Shown here: piece after piece, positions 1 through 10,352 of the stretch
Position numbering within the stretch: the first letter of the stretch is position 1
Layout: each line of letters starts with the position of its first letter
Origin: Owenia fusiformis
Taxonomy: Eukaryota > Annelida > Polychaeta > Sabellida > Oweniidae
Reading direction: 5' to 3'
Assembly (NCBI GenBank): GCA_903813345.2
Contig: CAIIXF020000003.1
Span: forward strand, 3,006,109-3,070,108
DNA: 64,000 nucleotides
The notes under the pieces: model-generated
The model's database searches: none
Told to the model about the DNA's origin: nothing
The model's input: only the letters and a program-made list of their open reading frames with translations
Position numbers and translations under genes: made by a program

Positions 1-1058
1 TTTCAATGCTTCAACGCACCATACATTATCGTAATTGTGATTTGATGACCGAAAATCCAGTCTAAAAAATTATGAAACATTCTCATATTCAAGAAACGCT
101 CCGGTCTGGTCAACACAGTGAACTGGGAACGCTGCGGTAGTCTAAATCTGTTTAGGAAATATATAACTTGACTTTCCTTTTCAGGAAGAGATAGAAAAGA
201 TTTAGTATACCCCTTGGCATCAAAAGAAAAAAGATTTATTCACATATAAACTTTTCGTTTTATGTCAATAGTTTTATGCTTTAGCACACATTTAGGCATA
301 GCATCATCTTATGTAGGCTTAAGTCGGCTAGTTGCAAGTTTAGCACCACTAGGTTCGGACGTTTCAATTTGCCTAACAAGTGCACCACGTTTTTGAGAGA
401 TAGATTCGATTCCAATCTTCTCTAATAATCTGAAAATAATATCAAAACAAAATGGTAAGAGCGTTTCTAAAATTGTGTCCTAAATCTACAGAGCGTTTCG
501 AGGAAAACAAGCGATTTCTTGAGAACAAGTAATGGATTTGGACTGGGATTTTAGGAAATGAGAATATACGGGTTTGTGATCTTCAACTTTGACAGAAAGA
601 TTGACGTTTTCATATAACTACCAGTTTAATTCGTAATTTCTGGTCAATTCGTCAACTTCAGATTCGTTCGATCCAAACTACGGAGCTTTGATCAAGCAAA
701 TAACAGTTACCACCAGAAGTTAAATAAATAAAATCTTTGCTCAGGGTATTGTTCATCGAATGGTACATAATATTTCACCATAACGTATGATATGTAAGAG
801 AAACGAGTGAAACAATACTCCAGAAGCCGCCATTTTATTTTGCTCCGCAGCGTTTCCTCGTTAATCAAACGCTCCGTCGTGCATGTAAGAGCGTTTGGGT
901 TGGACACCGTGATTATATTATTCTTTATTGAGGGAAAGCTTGAATTGGTGTGCCATTAAATGTCATCGTGAACACGTTTTGAACACACATTATTGTAAAA
1001 ACTTGTGCGTAGAGACCTTGCGCCGGCCTTGAGTTTGTACACTGCTGTAATGCACATA
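1..1058. other. Gene-free flank left of element A
   Basis: I see no convincing coding region here; the short open frames have no domain signature. The motif GAGCGTTT recurs in both orientations near 95, 465, 491, 868 and 888, which suggests decayed terminal repeats of an unrecognised element. The stretch ends at the left terminus of element A. Confidence 0.6.
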
Positions 1059-1635
1059 TACTCTAGGAGCTAGCAAACATTTATAAGACATCTCGAGTAC
1101 AAAAGGTTTGAGACCTGTAATTAGTAGATATGTGACTAACATCCCCAAAAAGGTAACTCTTAAGTGTTAGATTTGGGGTTACCACCAGGGGGCGCTCTTT
1201 GAAATGCCCCTAAAATTCGGTTTAAATGACATTTTGAGTACATCAAGCAAACCAATGCCAAAAGATTCGTTTTTAGTGCTGAAATGAAATTCATTCACTC
1301 TTAAGTGCCCAGGATGGGGTTTAGTCCATTTCTGAGCAGGTAATAGGTGGCGCTACATAGACATTTAAATGACATCTCGAGTACATCAATGAAACTTTTT
1401 TTAAATTCTTCCCTGGGGCACTCTAAAACATTATGAGTTCTTAAGAGTAGCCAATTTTGGGGATTAATCCACTTCTGAGTGAATCAAATGTCACCCTGGC
1501 ACGACCACGCCCAATGCACATTTAAATGACATCTTAAGTACATCAATTAAACCTTTGTAAAAATGTTCCTTAGGTCGTTCTGAAATATAATGAGTCCTTA
1601 AGAGTGGCCAAATTTGGGGATTGACCCATTTCTGA
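1059..1635 (+). repeat. Left terminal inverted repeat of element A
   Basis: This pairs with 8810-9386 inverted. It contains about four copies of a ~145 bp unit. Each unit has an ATTTAAATGACATCTCGAGT-like segment (near 1079, 1220, 1364, 1520) and a CTTAAGAGTGGCCAATTTTG-like segment (near 1154, 1296, 1437, 1593), followed by GGGG and a CCACTTCTGAG-like tail. Such arrays commonly serve as multiple transposase-binding sites; that role is inferred. A fifth, weaker unit continues to about 1790 on this side only. Confidence 0.9.
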
Positions 1636-1829
1636 GTTAATTGAATGTTACCCTGGTACGGCCACGCCCAATCCACCGTATCATTAAAAACAGGATCAAA
1701 ATGTTCATTTTGAACCCCTAGGACATTTTCAACCATTCTGAGTAGTCAACCTTGGAGTTAAATCCACTTCTCATTGGGTCATAAGTCACAAAGGTACATT
1801 CATCAAATTTATCATTAATTTTCGACTTA

Positions 1830-2016
1830 TTGTAATTGAGGAAAAAATAGAGAAAATTTGAAGATATTGGAGATAAAGTCAAATTACGTTTCCATCAATA
1901 GACTAGGATAAGTATTTTCATCGTAGGTTAAGTAAATAAAAATTCAAAGGTAAAGAAGCTTTAACACGTAGTTCAATGGGTGAGCCAAGGTTGCCAAACT
2001 TATGGAGGGAGTGTAG
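1830..2016 (-). mobile_element. Truncated Tc1-type MITE inside element A
   Basis: Read on the minus strand, this begins CTACACTCCCTCCATAAGTT and continues with a TTGGCAACCTTGGCTCACCC segment. It then follows the interior of the MITE at 43908-44135 closely (GGAAACGTAA.TTGACTTTAT and neighbours). The second terminus is missing, so this is a broken insertion nested in element A. Confidence 0.75.
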
Positions 2017-2034
2017 GTTTAGGTTGCCATGTGT

Positions 2035-2545
2035 TGTTTTCTTCGTTGTCTTCTTTCTTCTTTTCTCTTTTTTTCTTTTCTGTTTTCTTTTTTTCTTTCT
2101 TCTTTTTTCTTTTTTTTTCTTTCTTTTTTCTTTTCTTTTTTATTTTTTTCTTTTCTTTTTTTTCTTTTTTTTCTTTTCTTTTTTTCTTTTCTTTTCCTTT
2201 TTTTCTTTTTTTCTTTTTTTCTTTTTCTTTTTTCTTTTCTTTTTTTGCTTTTTTCTTTTTTTTGTTTTTTTTTCTTTTTTTGTTTTCCTTTTTCTTTTAC
2301 TTCTTTCGTTTTTCTACTTTTTCCCCATTCTTCCTTCTTCTTTTATCTCTTCTTCATTTTTCTTCATATCCTTTTTCTGTTTTTTCTATTCTTTTTTTTC
2401 TCCGTTTTTCTTTTTGTTGATTTTCTAATTTTTCTCTCTTCTTTTTTCTCGCTTTATTTTTCTTCTTTTTCCTTTTCCTCACCTTTTCTTATTTGTTCAT
2501 TTTTAGTTCCTCTTTTATCTCTTTTTTTCTTTTTATGTGAGGTTT
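2035..2545. repeat. ~500 bp T/C-only (polypyrimidine) tract
   Basis: The plus strand is nearly all T and C, mostly T4-8 runs separated by single C, so the minus strand is an A/G tract. It lies about 150 bp past the stop codon of the element A gene, in its presumed 3' untranslated region, right after the nested MITE terminus. All open frames across it are phenylalanine-rich artefacts. Confidence 0.9.
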
Positions 2546-2689
2546 TCTTTCCATCAAGAATTCCTTCACCAGTTTATGTTCCTTTATATTTTTATTTCTT
2601 TGTTTTTTCTTTGTTATATCTTTTATTCTTTTTCTTTACTTTTTTCTTTGTACAGCTGCATGATGTTTTTAAATTTGCCTCTACAGTTT

Positions 2690-4457
2690 TCATTCATCTT
2701 CATCAGAGGTGTCCTCATCTGATGATGAAATTTCCATTGTTTCTAAGATTTCCTCAGACATCTGTGATTCAATCTCCTCCTCAGGAACAAGACTTATTGG
2801 TAATTGTTCCCCTTCAAACCATATGGGTACATACATGCCATCTTCCAACTGCCAGCCATCACTTTCTTCTGGATCCTGTTTTAACTGAAATCGGTTAGCT
2901 TGTGCCCACATTTTAGCAACAAATGCAACACGGCTGATATGCATATTGATCTCAGATTCACATGGTGGAATGGCACTTGCATCAATGCCTTTGAGATTTG
3001 AAAGTGGATTTTTACCACTCGCTTTGGGTCCATAACCCTTGATGAACTTCTGGTACCTGTGATCATTGAGATCTGTCCCATCTTTTGCACCGTATATGCT
3101 GGCTGTGTATTGCTGCAGCGATATTTTGATGTTTTCACTGGGTCCGTCGTGTGTTAGCTCAATAAAGGCATTTTGGACCTCAGGGATTTTCAACAACTTC
3201 TCAAATGGCCTTTGTTTGCCCTTACGGGTGAAGCTAGGGGTGTAATCACAGCCTGTGAAGGAGTGGAATGCAGGAAGTGCTAAGCATATCTGTGGCCCAA
3301 GTTTATGGGCAATTGCTTTGATATTTATATAGCGCCTGTTGTTCTTGGAGGCAGTCCCGGTATCCATCCACAGTTTAGCTGAAACTCGTGCAGAATGATA
3401 CAACAGAATTACTGCAATATCTGTATCGGATGCCCTGATAACAGTGTTTCCTTTCTCCCTGTCTGCTGATATGGCATGCAGTACTACCTTCGTATCTGCT
3501 TCCTGGTGATTATTCCTCAGGCTTTCTACAACCTCCCGTTTCACAACTCCTTCTTCAATATAAAAGTGAAAACACTCGCCTGGTACATCGAGGTACAAAT
3601 GATGACTACCAAGAATGTGCCCATATGAGGGATCTTGCCACTCATTTGCAAGAAACAAAGGCAGTTCTTTCTTGAAGGACCTAGATTTCATGGCTTCACT
3701 CATATCTTTGGGTACACGTCTTTGTTCTGGACCTGTTATACAATAGATCTTGTCCACAACTCCCCTTCTATCCCTTTCTGCATCCTTTAAGGATGGTTTT
3801 GGATAGTCATCAAATACCAAATGTACACGCCGTGCAGATGTTGTCAGTGTCTGGATGAGAATGCTTCTTGCCAGACCGCCATAGGTTTGAGGCAGGTTGG
3901 GTGGCAGCAAGTGAAGAAGATACTGTCCATCTATAATGAATGCATCAATTGTTTCTGGTTTATCCTGATTCCCAGTTGTCGTATCTTTTTTTCTAGGATT
4001 TCCAGGAGCTTGCTTTTGTTTGTCTTGGCCATTGTTTCATCAGGGTTAGCCATAGACAATGGTACTGGTGTTAATGGAAACCGAAAGATGTATTTCATAT
4101 CAAGCTCCTTTTCTATAGCAAGGACAACGAGTCTGCCCATCAGATCCCTTGTGCACACCAGACGTGCAATCTTCTGATCTTCTGTCCTTCGATTCTTGGC
4201 ACCTCCATCAGCAAACGTTTTCAACTTCGTCTTTGTTATTCTACTTTCAAATTTGCTTGCGTCATTTAAGCACGATTCAATGAACTCCTCATGTCGGGTC
4301 TTCCCTGTTTCAGGTACACTGAGCATGCTTTCTTTGATTTCATTATCTACTGCTTTTCCTGTGCTGATATTGATAAGTAGATCAGATGAATCATTCGTGA
4401 AGGGGTTGTGTGTGTCTTTGATGTGCTTGATGATCTTCTCCAAGTCGCCGTTGTCCC
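2690..4457 (-). CDS. Element A protein parts 3-4: FEN1/XPG-like PIN nuclease region
   Basis: A ~160-residue linker (to the T7 run at 3986-3992) leads into a C-terminal region of about 420 residues. In order it shows ETIDAFIIDG, LVFDDYPKPSLKDAERDRR, QEADTKVVLHA, IRASDTDIAVILL and FTGCDYTPSFTRKGK. Known FEN1/XPG family enzymes share this series: an early Asp, a VFDG..P..K..E..R segment, E.EA, the D.D of the I-region, and G(C/S)DY before a helix-turn-helix. The match in order and spacing is good, so I infer a metal-dependent 5' nuclease fold acting on DNA ends or flaps. The tail is strongly acidic (DEDTSDEDE). This identification rests on motif reading only; a profile search would settle it. Confidence 0.6.
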
Positions 4458-7347
4458 TTTTTCCGCTTTGGCTGAAGATCTGCTGCAGTATCATCATTTT
4501 TCACCAACCCTACCATCTGTTCTAGGAGACTGATGAAACTTGCACGGGTGGACTTGGTAACCATCCATCGGAGGCGAGCACTGTAGTTATTGGTTATAGA
4601 GGTGATCCCTGTCAATCTTGATGCTGCATCAGCATTAATAGTCTGCTCCAGGGCCAGGTCAACAGGACTGCGACTGAAGGAGTGATTCGTGCGACGGACA
4701 GTGAAGGAACCTTGATCAAGGATCTGCCTCAGTCCAGGATGTGTGTCCTCCATGTTCAGCAAGTCGAGCTGAAATTTGGTCAGCCAGCGTGAATAGTTAT
4801 GGTGGTTTGTGGCAAAAAACAATCCAATGATCGGAGTCAGTGTTAATATGAAGAGATCAATGTCATTGGTTCGTATGCTTCTTTCGAGCTGATGGAACAC
4901 ATGGATGTAATCAACGTACATAAGCCAAAGTTGTGCAGTTGCCCCATGTGCTCCTGATCGGGTGAGGTCTGTATATTCTGAATATGCTATGAAACAATTC
5001 AGGAACAGTGGATTGTTGATGATTTCTTGGGGTTCTGGTTGCACTAGATTGTCAGCTTGTAAGACTTTCACCAATTCCTCCAGTTCGTTATTCTGGTCGT
5101 AGCTTTGAAGAAATGCAAGAAAATGCAGCTTCTCAAATGCAAGTGCTAGAAGAGGATGAAGCCTTTTGCATCTATTGAAATGTGTTCCAGTAATGAATCC
5201 ATTTAGTGAACCATTTGCGAGGACTTCAGTTTCTGTCATCATACATGGTCCTCCTGATTTAGCAATCAATTTGCCAATTGCTTTGAAAAAAGCCATTTCA
5301 ATATGGAATGCACCTAGCATGACAAATACATTATTGAATCTAGGGGCTTCTGTCACTTGTATCCGCATCGCGGGTTTGGCTGCATTAAGATCATAAGTTA
5401 CGACTGCGTATTTCTGATTGCATTCTTCTGCACATTTCTGGGCAATAAGTAGAGTATTCTGAACAACAGATAAGTTGGTGATTGGTTCCTTTAAATTAGG
5501 CATATACAAAATCTCCTGTCTTGGTAAGTTGTCATTGCAGAAGTTGGCATTGAATCCAACCCACATTGGGATAGCATCAGAATGAAGAGCATGTGTGATC
5601 ATCCACAGAAAGTCAAGCTTTCTTGCATTTATACTGACATCGATCAAACTGTAGACACCAGTGTCCTTATAGTGAAAACCTGTCACCTTTGGGCTGCCAC
5701 GGTATGGCAACAGAGCTGTTTCTGGAGCCTTCAGAGTCCTTCTATTGTTGGCCTTTTTCTGTCCTTTTCCTGATTGTGTTCCAGTTGTCAAAGATCGTGT
5801 TTTCTTGCTTGCTAAAGGTGGCCTCACACTGTCCAATTCAGTAACCTGCAAGTCTGGAATGTTCTGGTACAAGATACCCATAGTATCATGTAATGTGTTG
5901 GATCCTGATAGTGTTTGTGTCATCTCATCAAAGTTGTCAAAGGCAAGTCCCATTGGTAGTCCAACTACTGTTCCCTCTGGACACGCTTCCTTTCTCTCCA
6001 ATATGGACTCCGCAGTAGCAGTCTCAAGCTCTTCCAACATTGTGTAGTTCAAACAATACCCAAATCTGTTTAGGACTCTTACCAACTTTTTACTTCCAGT
6101 TACCGACTTTGTGGCCATTCCTAATGTGACATGTTTTGCAGGCATTGCTTTACCTTTCTGGACAACAAAAAAGACATCCTGACTGGACGCTTCTACTCGG
6201 CGTCCAGTGCTCTTCCCACAAGAATTTGAACCTATGGTACCACTGTACAGAATTTCGAAGAAGTTGTTAAGGAGCTCTGGAGGGGATGCATTTCCTTTCC
6301 GGAGATCATCCAGTGTGGGATGCTGTGGTAGCTCTTTTAATGGCGTCCTCAGGCACTGATTCCGTAACAACAGGGCAGCTTTGGTTATGATTCTTTCGTC
6401 AGAATCAGAGTAGTCATAGGCTACACGGATTGCATCTTCAGCCATTTCAGCATTGTAAATAAGATTGCCTCCCTTCTTACCCAGGGGAACATGTACCTTG
6501 ATTCTAGACCCTAAATTATTTGTCAAATTGCGCATCAGACTTCGCCTTTCTATTGGTGTTTCACTGCTAGATAAACAAAAGTCCAAATACCGCTCATAAA
6601 CTGAGGTCAAGAGTTCAGGGCGTCTGTCAACAATGATTGAAGTTTCAACATATGCATGCAAATTCTTCATGGCAGTTCCTTGTGTTTTGGGTTCATCTCT
6701 GAGTTCTACATTGTCCTGGTCATTTGAAGATCGCCTGTTTGCTTTCAGCAAGTAAGCACTTTTACATGAATGGTGATATCTGCATTCTTTAGCAACCAGA
6801 TCTATGCCTCCAATTCTAGCCAAAATGTGTTCATCCTGAAGTTTTTTTGCTGCCTCATAGATATTATTGCCAGCTTCCAAGGTTTCGCAAGATCCCAACA
6901 TTTCATGACCATCTTTTTTTTCTTTCTCTTTTGTCTACAAAAAAGACACACATCAGGGAATATACCAGAAGATGATGGTTGTGAATGGCTGTCACTGTCT
7001 CCTATAATGCTAGACGAACGTAAGTGTAATTTCTGATGCTGATGACTCGTTTCAGTTGTCTTTTTATCTGCATTATTCGTTGCTGTGACTGCAGTGAATT
7101 TCTGGTAACATTTTAGGTGAAATCCATCATTTTCACTGGGTTGTTCTGGCAACTTTTGGACTACACCATAATACTTCGACTCTTCAAAATTCCGTTTACT
7201 CTTTCTGTTGTTTGCGGCTGCAAGTATAGCTTTCCAACTCTTTTGGTTGAATAAACGAATGTCGTACCGCCCCTTCTTTTCTGGTGGGCCCTTGTCAATA
7301 CTAGTATGTAGAATACACTCTCTGCTGTTGGATGTAGATGACTCCAT
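2690..7347 (-). CDS. Element A protein: Zn module, core and FEN/XPG-like nuclease, broken by three frameshifts
   Basis: Four overlapping minus-strand open frames join into one protein of roughly 1,560 residues if three frame changes are allowed: at T8 (6914-6921), near T5 (4458-4462) and at T7 (3986-3992) on the plus strand. Each downstream frame continues family-like sequence exactly where the previous one degenerates. The start is taken as the ATG at 7347 (MESSTSNSR...), just downstream of a splice-acceptor-like TCATTCTTGCAG ending at 7360, so a 5' leader intron is likely. The order is a Cys/His N-terminus, a large core with conserved D and H motifs, a linker, a PIN-like nuclease region and an acidic tail. 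From memory, similar multicopy 'uncharacterised' proteins occur widely in corals, molluscs and fish. Homopolymer breaks may be assembly errors rather than decay. Confidence 0.85.
4458..6913 (-). CDS. Element A protein part 2: large core, possible transposase
   Basis: This part encodes about 815 residues. It opens with CRYHHSC (about residues 40-46), the second half of the zinc-like module. The core carries LAFDNFDEM (about 320), then a segment around VVTYDLNAAKP (about 500-510). Next come LGAFHIEMAFFKAIG (about 530) and MMTETEVLA (about 555), and near the end DLALEQTINADAASR (about 775). The Asp, Asp and Glu positions in FDNFD, TYDL and MMTETE could be the catalytic triad of an RNase H-fold (DDE/D) transposase. 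That is a hypothesis from motif spacing; I cannot name the family. Genes of this kind usually run on directly into the nuclease-like C-terminus, as here. The frame is lost near the T5 run at 4458-4462. Confidence 0.65.
6914..7347 (-). CDS. Element A protein part 1: N-terminal Cys/His module
   Basis: This part encodes about 145 residues up to the first frameshift. Visible features are FHLKCYQKF and then CLFCRQKR followed by a lysine run. Together with CRYHHSC at the start of part 2, these form a repeated C..C / H..C pattern that looks like a zinc-binding treble-clef-like module, plausibly for DNA binding (inference). A serine- and threonine-rich segment separates the two Cys motifs. The reading frame is lost at the lysine-coding A-run opposite T8 6914-6921. 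Beyond it this frame degenerates, while the next frame resumes with a helix-rich segment leading to CRYHHSC. Confidence 0.75.
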
Positions 7348-8809
7348 GTTATGGTTTATCTGCAAGAATGACACCACTTATAATACAAGCAAAAATGTTA
7401 TAGAGTGTATGCACATTTATTACGCCTAAATATAACTCATCACTCCAAATAATGAAATTAATAAAAATACATTAATTAATTAATAACATAATTCAACTTC
7501 ATAACCTTAATCTTAATAATCTATTTGGAAATCTTCAATATCGATTTTCTTAACTCACTGTGCATGACATAAGCTCCAAAATCAAAAAAAGTATAGAGAG
7601 AGACTTCTTTTATGAAGCCCAAACATAGCACTGCAGCCGTCCTTCAATAGGCAAATTACAAGATGTTATGAATGGTACAAGAGAAAAAGTCTTTCAACTC
7701 ACCTAATCCGAAGGCACTGTTTAGTAATTCAGTGTGTAAACCCCACATAGAATAACTTGCTGACTTCTTAGTCTCTATGCGCAGTCAAAACGTTGTTTTG
7801 CGCCAATATTGAATCTAAAAATGAATCATTTGAAGGACCACATCACAACATTTTATGGAAAATTAAAAACACAAAACATACGGCCCAATTTTATAGAATT
7901 TAGTTACCTTAGTATTTTATCATTCTGATGTTTTGTGGCAAAAATTAACATGACTAGAACTCCTTTATTACAAAAGGCCAATTCTACCTAACTATACGAA
8001 ATATACAAAATGTATCTTTTTCATATACTGTTGCGATGTGGTCATTTGATTGCATATTTGAAAATCCGAAATTGTCACTAAACATGCCATTTTGATTGTA
8101 ATGTGTACATACAAGTGTATAGTAAATAGGAAATATTGAAGTTTATAAAGTGAAATTGAATTGCATATTTGATTGTTTGATGATGATTTCGCTGGAATGT
8201 GCATAACATAGCTTATTTAGAATTGAGTCAGCAAACAAGCAAGCTGCATTGAAAAAACCAAACTACCCAGACCCCAAATGCCTTCTTCAAGTTATGAAAT
8301 AACTACTGATATGCGAAATATGGTAAAAAAAATTTATGTATAAGTTTAGAATTTACAATTTATAGCCTTTTTTATCCCGCACCTAAAACTGCTGCATAAT
8401 TATGACGTCTTTGCAGCTTCCTTTTGGCAATATGTAAAGAATATTGAATGAAGCTCACTGAATACATGTATGTTAAGGAAGAGGAACCAGCGAAGCTGAG
8501 CCTCCAAAAATTGTGCAACCCTTTTTTCAAACATTGTAGGAAAGAATAGACAGTTTTACGTTGCTAATTAACCGAAATGGGTTACATCTCCTATTTTTTA
8601 AAGCATTTGATGCCACTGATACAGCTACATGTAGCTTACACAGAATTTGGAATTTTGTGATTTTACATGGACTGCCAGTAGGTGGGACTCTTGCTATTTA
8701 ATATTTCATGTGCGTAGACCAAATAGATAATGTTATTTCAACTTTAATCCGTCACCTGTGGTGTTCCACATGGATCAGTTTTAGGGTCCTTATTTTCATT
8801 TCATAAAAT
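7348..8809. other. Promoter-side non-coding part of element A
   Basis: This lies between the gene start and the right inverted terminus. It is AT-rich with no long open frame. A splice-acceptor-like site (pyrimidine-rich, TTGCAG) on the minus strand at about 7361-7372 suggests that transcription starts further right and a leader intron is removed. Promoter elements cannot be assigned confidently. Confidence 0.55.
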
Positions 8810-9386
8810 TCAGAAGTGGGTCAATCCCCAAAATTGGCCACTCTTAAGGACTCATAATATTTCAGAACGACCCAAGGAACATTTTGATAAAAGTTTTATT
8901 GATGTACTCAAGATGTCATTTAAATGTGCCTTGGGCATGGCCGTGCCAGGTTGACATTAGATTCACTCAGAAGTGGGTAAATCCCCAAAATTGGCTACTC
9001 TTAAGGACTCACTATGTGTAAGAGGGTCCCAGGGAAGAATTTTATAAAGGTTTCATTGATGTACTCGAGATGTCATTTAAATGTCTACGTAGCGCCACCT
9101 ATAACTGGCTCAGAAATGGACTAAACCCCATTACGGGCACTTAAGAGTGAATGAATTTCATTTCTGCACTAAAAACGAATCATTTGGCATTGGTTTGCTT
9201 GATGTACTCAAGATGTCATTTAAATCGAATTTTAGGGGCATTTCAAAGAGCGCCCCCTGGCGGTAACCCCAAATCTAACACTTAAGAGTTGCCTTTTTGG
9301 GGATGTTAGTCACATATCTACTAATTGCCGGCCTCAAACCTTTTGTACTCGAGATGTCTTATAAATGTTTGCTAGCTCCTAGAGTA
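8810..9386 (-). repeat. Right terminal inverted repeat of element A
   Basis: This is the reverse complement of 1059-1635 with scattered substitutions and the same ~145 bp sub-repeats. The last bases before the flank read CTCCTAGAGTA. Confidence 0.9.
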
Positions 9387-10122
9387 ATAAAACTGAAATG
9401 AAAACGTGACTTTTTAAGCGTGATTTGTAGTTTGGGTATTTATGTTTGAAATAAGACGGTTGAACTATAGCACGCAGGTGTATATAAAATTGATTATAGT
9501 CCACTCTACTATACCTAACCCCTAGAAATGCACGAGATACTCTGTTTGTCTAATTGTATTGTTTAGTATATTTTTGAAAGTACCTTTACATTTAATACCT
9601 GTAGTCATCCGATAAACCATTAATAAGAAATAGACAAATAAAAACAAATAACATAATCGTGACTAATAAGCCAAATGGGTTGCTCATGAACACCAAATGC
9701 AAGGTAAAGTAGAGTAGTCATGTTTACTAATATGCACGTCTTCATATATGCGTCTTCGGTTACACTTGTTTATCACAAAACTCAATAATATGTGTCACAC
9801 AATGAACTCATTATTTTTTTCACTTGGCGCCTTTTAAGGTAGACCTCGGCTATGGCATTAATGGTTGAGAAATAGGGATCGGAGCAACTAGTAGTTTTCT
9901 CCTGATAACCACTATGAATTCATAGGTTTTATGGATTATTGCGATGGCTTTCCGAATGGATATTGACCCTTTGAATTGCGTATAGACTTAGTGACTAAAT
10001 GATTCTATCCCACATCATTTGAGACCGAATGCTGTACATCTTTTATGAGTCCTATTTTTGATAAGTACAGTGTATTAGCTATCTAGGTTCAGATCATGGA
10101 TTTGGGATATATAGGGTATTGC

Positions 10123-10174
10123 TGCAGGGTGGGTGATAACATTTGTTCGGGTTACCTTTTTGGCTCACCCTGTA
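10123..10174. repeat. Relic pair of mariner-type ends
   Basis: It starts TGCAGGGTGGGTGATAAC and ends GGCTCACCCTGTA, whose reverse complement TACAGGGTGAGCCAAAAAGG resembles the terminus of the mariner element at 26901. It is only 52 bp long. Confidence 0.5.
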
Positions 10175-10211
10175 TGTTCCACATGCGTGTTTTATTCAGA
10201 GAGGAAAGCCA

Positions 10212-10352
10212 GGTTATTCAACGATTCGAGTGAAATACAAAAAAAATATTCTTCCCGAGAAGGTCTGTTTTTCACGATGCGCTAGCAGAGTGAAATAAAG
10301 ACGTTCAAAGGAAGAATATTTTCTTGATTTCACGAGCAATCATTGAATAACG
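10212..10352. repeat. Imperfect palindrome (MITE-like)
   Basis: The arms are 10212-10256 and 10309-10352. The left arm reads GGTTATTCAACGATTCGAGT and the right arm ends in a CACGAGCAATCATTGAATAA-type complement. The loop is about 50 bp. There is no coding capacity. Confidence 0.65.

Larger units (their letters stand above)
1059..9386 (-). mobile_element. Element A: 8.3 kb DNA transposon with long inverted termini
   Basis: The two ends are inverted copies: TACTCTAGGAGCTAGCAAAC starts at 1059 and its reverse complement ends at 9386. Near-identity extends about 580 bp inward on both sides. The flanks read ..ACATA before and ATAAA after, so the target duplication is ATA, or TA if the terminus is taken as CTCTAGG. 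Between the termini lies one long minus-strand gene (2690-7347). I cannot place the element in a named superfamily. The long termini with internal sub-repeats and the large protein with a FEN/XPG-like C-terminus do not match the common hAT, mariner, PIF or piggyBac layouts. High similarity of the termini implies fairly recent movement. Confidence 0.9.

Noticed and set aside
1491-1736. Open frame of 81 codons in the left terminus of element A
   Set aside because: It lies within terminal sub-repeats and is not maintained as coding in the right terminus.
1976-2898. Long plus-strand open frames of up to 289 codons
   Set aside because: They are phenylalanine/serine/leucine runs produced by the T/C-only tract and run antisense into the element A gene.
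5166-6047. Several plus-strand open frames
   Set aside because: They are antisense shadows of the element A core gene.
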